From: Manis javanica
Lineage: Eukaryota; Chordata; Mammalia; Pholidota; Manidae
Direction: 5' to 3'
NCBI RefSeq assembly: GCF_040802235.1
Contig: NC_133158.1
Location: 42,846,001 to 42,910,000 of the forward strand
DNA: 64,000 nucleotides
Shown here: positions 53,951 through 64,000 of the stretch, in pieces
Layout of the letters: every line of letters begins with the position of its first letter
How positions within the stretch are numbered: position 1 is the stretch's first letter
The notes under the pieces: model-generated
Told to the model about the DNA's origin: nothing
Seen by the model: the letters and a program-made list of their open reading frames with translations, nothing else
Databases searched by the model: none
Translations under genes and position numbers: made by a program

Positions 53951-55220
53951 TGACATACTTAACTTTTTAAGGAACTGTCAGATTGTTTTCCCATAAATAC
54001 TTTTAAAGTTCAATCCTAATTGCATAATAACTGAACCTACTAGACATTTCTCTGGGCCTAGGGTGGCTATAGAGAGATTCCTGAGATACTAAGGGTGCCA
54101 TGTACAGGGCAAGGTTGGGAACCCCTGACTTAGGGGTGCTCTGGAGATAACCTAAGCGGGCCTCACTTGAGTGACTGAGTCACCCAGTGCTTTAGGGTAA
54201 GTGTCAGGAGATGATGAACCCCCAAGGTGCTCCAAGGGGCAGCATTGAGGAGGACGGGAATCAGTGCTGCTGTTTGGGACAGGTCAGCTGGGAAGACCTT
54301 GGCCATGTGGTAACATTGAACAAACCTGGTGAAGGCAGGTGAGGCTGACAGCAGACTGGGGGCAGAGCATCCCGAGAGAGGAGCCACACTCACAGAGGGT
54401 CTGAGGAAGGAAGAGACCAGTGTGGCCTGAACAGAGCCAGGACAGGCGCTGCCCACCCCTAGGGGGCCCAGAGTTGGGGAGCTCAGGGTTGATCAGCAGC
54501 CCCCTAATAAACACGATGACACGCCCAGCCATATGCCCCGTGAGCCTGTATCAGAGGAGTCTGACCTAGTCTTGGGCTTAGGGAAAGACAGAGAGATGGG
54601 CTGTGTGGGAGTAAACCAGGCCTCAGTTCAGCTTTCTAGACAGACAGGACAGCTTGTGCACAGGCCCTGGGGGACCGGAGTGGGGGACCGGAGAGAATCA
54701 GTGGGGGAGGCGGGGCTGCCAAGAGCAGCGGAGACGAGAGGATAGCTAGAGAGGTTGGCCTGTTTCCATCCGTTTTCAAAACTTCCTGCTGCCCCATGGA
54801 GAGTGCAGAGTGGAAATGCCTGGGACAGGTCCAGGGGCTGGCATGGAAGACAGAGTTCCATCAGGAGATACGTACGAGGAAAAGATACTGTCTTGGGACC
54901 AGACTGCTGACATTGTTAGGGAAGGTACAAATTGAGACCTACATGCCCCGTGTTTAAATTGTTAAAAATTATGGTTAAAGCTAACAAAATGTTAAATAAA
55001 GTGGGCTGTCCTTCTGCTTTGACAAATATACCATCACAACAACTTGGAGGGCCAAATAACATCTGGGAAATCTCAGACTTCCAGCCCTCTTTCTACCTCC
55101 TGCATGTGGCAGAGAGAGGCCTCTGGACACCTGGGTGGACATCCCAGCCCCAGCCCTAGCTCTGCCCACATCCCCTGCAAACAGCTTTCCTGGCATACAC
55201 CTTGGGCCTTAGGGTGCTCT
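53951..55220. other. Intergenic
   Basis: Starts with about 60 bp of the host L1M, then GC-moderate sequence without a recognised gene or repeat. Confidence 0.5.
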
Positions 55221-55221
55221 C

Positions 55222-55243
55222 ACAGCAGGGGGCCCCCTCTGGA
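55222..55243. promoter_or_regulatory. CTCF-like palindrome (candidate)
   Basis: The centre reads cagcagggggccccctctgg. Both strands carry an AG(C/A)AGGGGGC-type core as in CTCF sites, back to back. Occupancy is unknown. Confidence 0.3.
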
Positions 55244-56199
55244 GGAGGGACTGTGGGGGAGTTGGAAGGTGGGCTTGGGGACGTTTGGGGACATTTTGGG
55301 CAGGCGTGTAGAGCTTGATCCATGCGGTGGGCAGCTCCTGACCCCACTTGACTCCTGGCCCTGTGTAGTCAGCAGGCTCTCTGAGGGCCAGTGTGGGCCC
55401 TTGTGGGGCACAGCCAGGGCAGGCACGTTGCCCACATCTAGGGTGGGCAGCTCCTCTTGGAGGAGAGGATGATATATGAGCTTCTGCAGGCCCTTGGTTC
55501 CTGGTCTTCAGAAGAGAAGGCAGTTTGTTCTCAAGAGATGGGGGATTCTGGAAAGAATGAGTTTGTTTGGCAGTAAAAAATCAGAGGCTCATCTCAAACG
55601 TGCTGGGGTGCCTCAGAGACATCCTAGGGGCGGGTGCCAGGTTTAATCTGGCTCTCAGAGGACAGGTCTGGCCAGGATGTGAACACGTCGGAGTCTTTTG
55701 TTGAACAGATGAGAGCTGAGGCAGGTGGCCTGACCGGAGCGCCTAAGGGTGAAGGGGAGAGTGTGCAGTGCGGGGGCAGAGGGCGTGGCCTGGGGCTGCA
55801 GGGAGGGCTGAGGGAAGAGGGAAGCTGCAAGGCCATATTTTAAGTGTAGTTCAGCCTCCTCTCTCCAGAGCCTCTGGCAGCAGGTCCCCGAGGCATGGAA
55901 TCAGGGAATGATCTTACTTGAAGGCTGGGGACGGACGTGGGGCCACTGAGTCAAAGGAGGGGGCTCCGAAAACGGGGGTTTGTGTCCAAGAACATATTTT
56001 CTTGAGAAAAGCTAGAAGTTGGGGGTCGGTCCCCCACCCCGTCCCCTGGTTCCTTCGCCCGCAAGCACTGGGGTGGCTGAGGAAGTCCTTGGCATGCAGT
56101 CTGCTCCTGGTACCCTCCAGAATGAATGAGGGCAGAACCGCAGCAGTGAACAGCGAGGTCCTTTTAGCAAGTAACATTCAAATAACGCAGGGAATTCTC

Positions 56200-57130
56200 A
56201 AAAACAGGCAAGTTGCAGCAGGTGCCCGTCGCAGGGCCTCCGTGGGGAGGAGCCAGCGGGCCGGAAAAGGGCGGCCCCGGAGGAGGGGCCGGGAGGACTG
56301 CGCGCTGAGTGGGGAGAGCCGACGGGAGGGGAGGGTAGCCAACTTCAGCGACGGAGAAGGCGGGTGGCCTGGGCTCTGCGGCCCTTCCCGGGGCGCTCCG
56401 GCCGGGGAGCCGGGTCCGTCCTCGGTGGCGCCAGGACCTGGTGAGCCACTGGCCCCGGAGCGCCTGGTCAGGGCGGTGCGCCGCCCTGGGGAGGACACAC
56501 CCCAGAAGTCACCGCAAGCCCGCGCCGCGCGTCCCTCGCCGGGCTCACGCCGCGCGCAGCCTCCTCGGACCCCCGCGGCGGCCGAGGCAGAGCCCCCTCT
56601 TCCCGCCTTGCGGGGACCGGCCATCTTGGAGAGCCTTCGCCCCCCCCCGGCCCCTGGGCGCAGGGAGGGTCCGTTCCCCACGGGGAGGCAGAGGCTGCTC
56701 ACTGGGTCCGCAACGGTGCTAAATGGCCGGTGCAGAGGGGGGCATTCCCTCCGAGCCGGGTGCCCCGGGGGGACCCGGACATTGGCCACTGGTAAGCAGG
56801 GGAAGGCAGGCGGGGGCCGCCGAGGGAAGTGCGGATGGGAATTCCTAGGAAAGGGCCCGCAGGAGCCCCGGGGGCCTGCACGTTCCTCCCCGCGGCCGCC
56901 CCCAGCTCTCCCGCGCTCCCGGGCGGGCGGGGTGAGCGCCTCTGGAGGGCTTCCTGCCCTCGGGGCTCCCTTCCGCGGACCCTCCGGCCCGGGGCTCCGG
57001 CGCTGCGCAGCGCCCGCCATCCTGGTCGTGCGGCGACCACCGGCCCTTCGCAGACGCGGAGGCGTCAGTCTACGCGACCGACCTTCTCAAGTCCGAGATG
57101 CCAAACGGATGCAATTACTGCGCCAAATTT
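56200..57130. promoter_or_regulatory. Isolated CpG island with promoter-like motifs
   Basis: About 0.9 kb of very GC- and CpG-rich DNA between A/T-rich flanks, roughly 4 kb before RIPK4. It contains a YY1-like ggccatcttgg (56619-56629), a second cgccatcctgg (57015-57025), GC boxes, an E2F-like gcgccaaa (57120-57127) and a good + strand 5' splice site CTG|GTAAGC (56792). There is no TATA box. CpG islands of this kind mark promoters, usually of housekeeping or developmental genes, yet no known gene starts here. It could serve a noncoding RNA, an upstream RIPK4 promoter or an enhancer. Long open frames on both strands are expected from the base composition. Confidence 0.75.
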
Positions 57131-57991
57131 CCTTCAATCGGTCCACTTCTATTTTTACCTAAAGCTTAGTACAAAGAAACTTCATGCCTTGATTAAGGTT
57201 TTTCATTAAGGTACTCTGTTGACACTGTGGTAGGTTCACTCAATTTAAGAGGATATGAACGTTTACAAAGTGGTGGACAAGGTTTCTTGCTTTATTAAAG
57301 AAACTACTGCAGCTCTTCAAGGTGCAAATTCAAGTTGAAATAATATTCTGACTAGATTTACTGTATTTTAAAGCTGGCCTTGAAAGCTTTAAATTTCAAT
57401 TTGCAAATGCTTGATCTCAAACATAAAATGGTACGTTAGCCTTTTTGTAAAGCTTATTACAAGTGATTAAATATCTACAGTTCTAGAATGACAGATCTTT
57501 TTATTTTGTACCTTTCAAATTATTGTATCATTTCCACAAAATGATTTGTGTTCATTTAAAATCTTTTTATCTACTCTGTCACTACTACTTGCTATGTATT
57601 TATGTGGAATATTTGCACAACAATAAAACTAAATATTTTCTTCTCCTTAGGTACTTTTGTCTTACAGCTTAATGGAATACCAAGTTTTCTCTGTCAAAAA
57701 TGATAAGGTATCTTCTGCATCTAAACTATCGTTGGGGCTTGTTGGATGGCCACTGAGTAACCATAAAGGTTACTATCCCCTCACATTAAAAAAAAAATGC
57801 TAAAATAATCATGAAAATATTGAAACTGTGACTTACTCTTATACCTGCAAGTATTAACCTTACCTGCCAATGACCAGTGAACATGAGATATAAATAACAA
57901 TTACTACTGTCCTATCATACCAGAGGGGCCAGAACCCACCTGTCTTCACCAATGCTACAAGGATTTTTGTTTTCCTTTTACTGATGAAAAA
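57131..57991. other. Intergenic, A/T-rich
   Basis: Unique-looking A/T-rich sequence after the CpG island. It includes a strong acceptor-like ttttcttctccttag ending at 57650 and a donor-like AAG|GTATCT at 57708. These would delimit a 57-nt exon (57651-57707) in an open frame. No homology is recognised. Confidence 0.5.
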
Positions 57992-58004
57992 ATGGATTGA
58001 GTGG
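57992..58004 (+). repeat. Left target-site duplication of the 58-kb L1
   Basis: atggattgagtgg, identical to 59256-59268. Confidence 0.9.
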
Positions 58005-59255
58005 TAAAGACCTGAATGTAAGTCATGAAACCATAAAACTCTTAGAAGAAAACATAGGCAAAAATCTCTTGAATATAAATATGAGCAACTTTTTCCTGAA
58101 TGCATCTCCTAGGGCAAGGGAAACAAAATAAAAAATGAACAAATGGGACTTAATCATGCTAAAAAGTTTCTGTACAGCAAAGGACACCATCAGCAGAACA
58201 AAAAGGCATCCTACAGTATGGGAGAATATATTTGTAAATGACATATCTGACAAGGGGTTAACATCCAAAATATATAAAGAACTCATATACCTCAACACCC
58301 AAAAAACAAATAACCCTATCAAAAAATGGGTGGAGGATATGAACAGACACTTCTCCAAAGAAGAAATTCAGATGGCCAACAGGCACATGAAAAGATGCTC
58401 CACATAGCTAACTATCAGGGAAATGCAAATAAAAATCACAATGAGATATCACCTCACACCAGTTAGGATGGCCAACATAGAAAAGACTAGGAACAACAAA
58501 TGCTGGCGAGGGTGTGGAGAAAGGGGAACCCTCCTACACTGCTGGTGGGAATGTAAGCTAGTTCAACCATTGTGGAAAGCATTATGGAGGTTCTTCAAAA
58601 AACTAAAAATAGAAATAACCATTTGACTCGGGAATTCCACCCCTAGGGATTTACCCTAAGAATGCAGCAGCCCAGTTTGAAAAAGACATATGCACCCCTA
58701 TGTTTATTGCAGCACTATTTACAATAGCCAAGAAATGGAAGCAACCTAAGTGTCCCATCAGTAGATGAATGGATAAAGAAGATGTACATATACACAATGG
58801 AATACTATTCAGCCATAAGAAGAAAACAAATCCTACCATTTGCAACAGCATGGATGGAGCTAGAGGGTATTATGCTCAGTGAAATAAATCAGGCAGAGAA
58901 AGACATACTGAATGATTTCCCTCATTTGTGGAGTATAACAATGAAGCAAAACTGAAGGAACAAAATAGCAGACTCACAGACTTCAAGAAGGGACTAGTGG
59001 TTACCAAAGGGGAGGGGTGTGAGAGGGCGAATGGGAAGGAAGGGAGAAGGGGATGGAGGGGTATCATGATGGGTGCACGTGGTATGTGTGGGATCACAGG
59101 GAAGACAGTGTATCTCAGAGAAGACCAATAGGCACTCTGTGGCATCTTACTACACACTGATGGGGGGGACTTGATAATAAGGGTGAATGTAATAACCACA
59201 TTGTTTTTCTTGTGAAACATAAGAGTGTGTATCAATGATACCTTAATAAAAAAAT
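58005..59255 (+). mobile_element. 5'-truncated L1 with perfect target-site duplication
   Basis: Sense orientation. It begins within the ORF2 C-terminal third and ends with ccttaataaaaaaat. The 13-bp duplication atggattgagtgg at 57992-58004 and 59256-59268 is exact, suggesting a fairly recent insertion. The open pieces 58135-58407 and 58423-58626 are ORF2 fragments, the second with the Cys motif. Confidence 0.92.
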
Positions 59256-59268
59256 ATGGATTGAGTGG
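59256..59268 (+). repeat. Right target-site duplication of the 58-kb L1
   Basis: atggattgagtgg, identical to 57992-58004. Confidence 0.9.
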
Positions 59269-60839
59269 CCTGTGTGAGGAATCTAGCCAAGTTCAAGGAG
59301 GAGCCCGGCCAGTCGGCCCAGCTCTGGCTGGGATCTTTGTCCCCCATCCGCTTGCAGCGGGGGCTGGCTGCTGAGGCCTCTGTGGCTCTGGTTACCTGGC
59401 ACAGGATCCCAGCGGAGCCTGCAGCAGACACTCCATAAATATTTGTCAGGTGAAGCAAGCGGATGATTAAATAAATGAAATCGGTGTGTTTTATTACTAG
59501 ATCTGGGTGGACTGTTAGTCACCTAAGCTGCGGACCTTCATGGGGCTACCAGGAGTCTAGAGGAAGGTGCCTGGAGCTCAATCCCAGAAACAGCACGAAT
59601 GACTCATTTTCTAGTCAATTCATTTTTTTCCCACCAAAATAATGACTACTGTACTTTCAAGTTATCTTTCTATATTTGAAAATCCCAATTATTTTTAAAA
59701 TGTTAGTTTAAATGTTACATATTTTTACAAACAGGCTTGACATAACTAACCACTTGGCACTCTATTGTGGAGCAGTTTGACTTCAAGATTATGTGGTAAA
59801 AGATGAGCCTGCCCTCTTCTGACTGAGCACAGTAACAGCCCAGTGAAGGAGGGGAGGCAGTGGGCTGTTTACAAAGCAGAAAGGCGCTAATTACTGGTGG
59901 TAAAATAAGATTATCATATGTGCAGTAGAAGGTAAGGCCTGTGGAAGTTACGTGTGAGGCTTCCATACACCACCTAGGATCAGCCTCTCCTTTTTGGGTC
60001 ACACAAAAACACAGAAGTCTCATTAGGATGCTTCCCTACTTATCTCTGCATCCTGCCCCCATTATTATCTCATTGGCCTAGAATCCACCTTCACTCACTG
60101 TACGGGAGGAAGTGGTTTTTAGGTGTGGAAGTTGCAATTACCCTTAACCTCTGACCCAGATATCTTTCCGAGAGGGATGCATTCAGGCTGGGAATTCTTT
60201 TTCCCCTCCAAGGTTAAAAAACATCTTTCCTTCTCAAGCAACCTATTCTACATGTCAAAAGAATCTGTTCTCCAGGAAAGGACTGAGGAACCCCTGCTGT
60301 CTTTGAACCAGGCTTTTGATTTGCTGTTGTGGTAGCTTAAAAAAAAGTTATTTCCAAAGCAGAAACTTTGGTATAAAAAACCCCCAAAGATCTCCAGGGA
60401 AATATATTGTTTATATTGATAGACAAAAGCCAATTCCAAAAGATCCCAAGCTATATGATTTCTGTTTGCAAACACGACATATTTTGAAATAACAAATTTT
60501 AGAAGTAGAGGAACGATTAGGGATGGCCAACACTCGGGGTTCAGTTATTAAAGAGCCATAGAAGGGGGTCCTTTTGTGATGGAATGTTCTCCGTCTTGAC
60601 TGTAGTGATGGATAAACAGACCTACACAGGTGAAAACATACAGAACTTAATACACGCGAAGACAAGTAAAACTGGGGAAATTTGAATAAAATCGGTGGAT
60701 TGTATCAAAGTCAGTCCCTGGTTGTGAGATATATACACAGTTACATTATTTTTTTTGCAAACTTTGGCAAAGTGACACCACTGGAGAAACTTGGCACAGC
60801 GAGTTATTTCTTACAACGGCGCGTGACTACAATGAGCTA
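59269..60839. other. Region upstream of RIPK4
   Basis: A short L2/MIR-like tail is near 59425-59475 (ataaatatttgtcagg...gatgattaaataaatga). The rest is unique-looking. A TATA-like gtataaaaaa at 60371 is too far (about 700 bp) from the RIPK4 start to be assigned. Confidence 0.5.
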
Positions 60840-60984
60840 AATACACGCACACCCGCAGGCCCGCAGCCGCGCCCCCCCACCCTGCTCCCGCAGCGCCCCG
60901 GGGAGGACGCAGGGACTCCTGGCGTGCCTTGGTGGGTCTGCAGCCTAGCGTCCGGGGGCGGAGCCGGCGGGGCGGGGCGCGCGG

Positions 60985-64000
<3,016 letters not shown>

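Noticed and set aside
55918..57162. 414-codon open frame (+) and 280-codon frame (-) across the CpG island
   Set aside because: Stop codons are rare in such GC-rich DNA. Composition is Arg/Pro/Gly/Ala filler with no domain, and both strands are open, as expected by chance.
60371..60380. TATA-like gtataaaaaa before RIPK4
   Set aside because: About 700 bp from the start codon, outside the CpG island and in A/T-rich DNA. Likely chance.

Overview
The window is nuclear DNA of a placental mammal. It shows large introns with GT-AG boundaries, CpG islands, many LINE-1 (L1) copies, older L1M/L2/MIR relics and MaLR-type LTRs. I see no Alu, B1/B2, BovB or carnivore tRNA-Lys SINEs. The young L1s carry a G-rich 3'UTR and a 3' end reading GATACCTTAATAAAA. 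From memory this resembles pangolin (Manis) L1s, but that species guess is tentative.

Two protein genes are present, both on the + strand. (1) The 3' part of PRDM15, a PR-domain zinc-finger transcription regulator, lies at 1384-30111. It has 13 coding exons, entered in mid-protein, encoding 13 C2H2 fingers and a Gln/Pro-rich C-terminus. An A/T-rich 3'UTR runs to about 32.36 kb. The PR/SET domain and promoter lie before the window. (2) RIPK4, a receptor-interacting Ser/Thr kinase, is represented by its promoter CpG island, coding exon 1 (61075-61256) and the start of intron 1, which runs off the end. The two genes are also head-to-tail neighbours in human (21q22.3), so the order is conserved synteny. 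Nothing suggests that they act in one pathway.

Layout: 1-1383 is intron with a minisatellite and a G-quadruplex motif. 1384-9597 holds seven exons. 9598-19748 is a 10.2-kb intron holding a nearly full-length sense-strand L1 (11341-17593) with a 16-bp target-site duplication. 19749-23144 holds three exons, a 5'-truncated L1 and a strong inverted repeat. 23145-30111 holds the last three exons. 32.4-60.8 kb is intergenic and dominated by layered L1 and LTR insertions. Within it is an isolated CpG island (56.2-57.1 kb) carrying a good 5' splice site and no recognised gene. 60.84-64.0 kb is the RIPK4 5' end.

I found no bacterial-type system, CRISPR array or obviously new protein family. The points most worth checking are the orphan CpG island, the RIPK4 promoter motifs (ETS/CRE composite plus three CACCTG boxes), the inverted repeat at 20.64-21.06 kb and the related inverted L1 pair at 33 and 58 kb.
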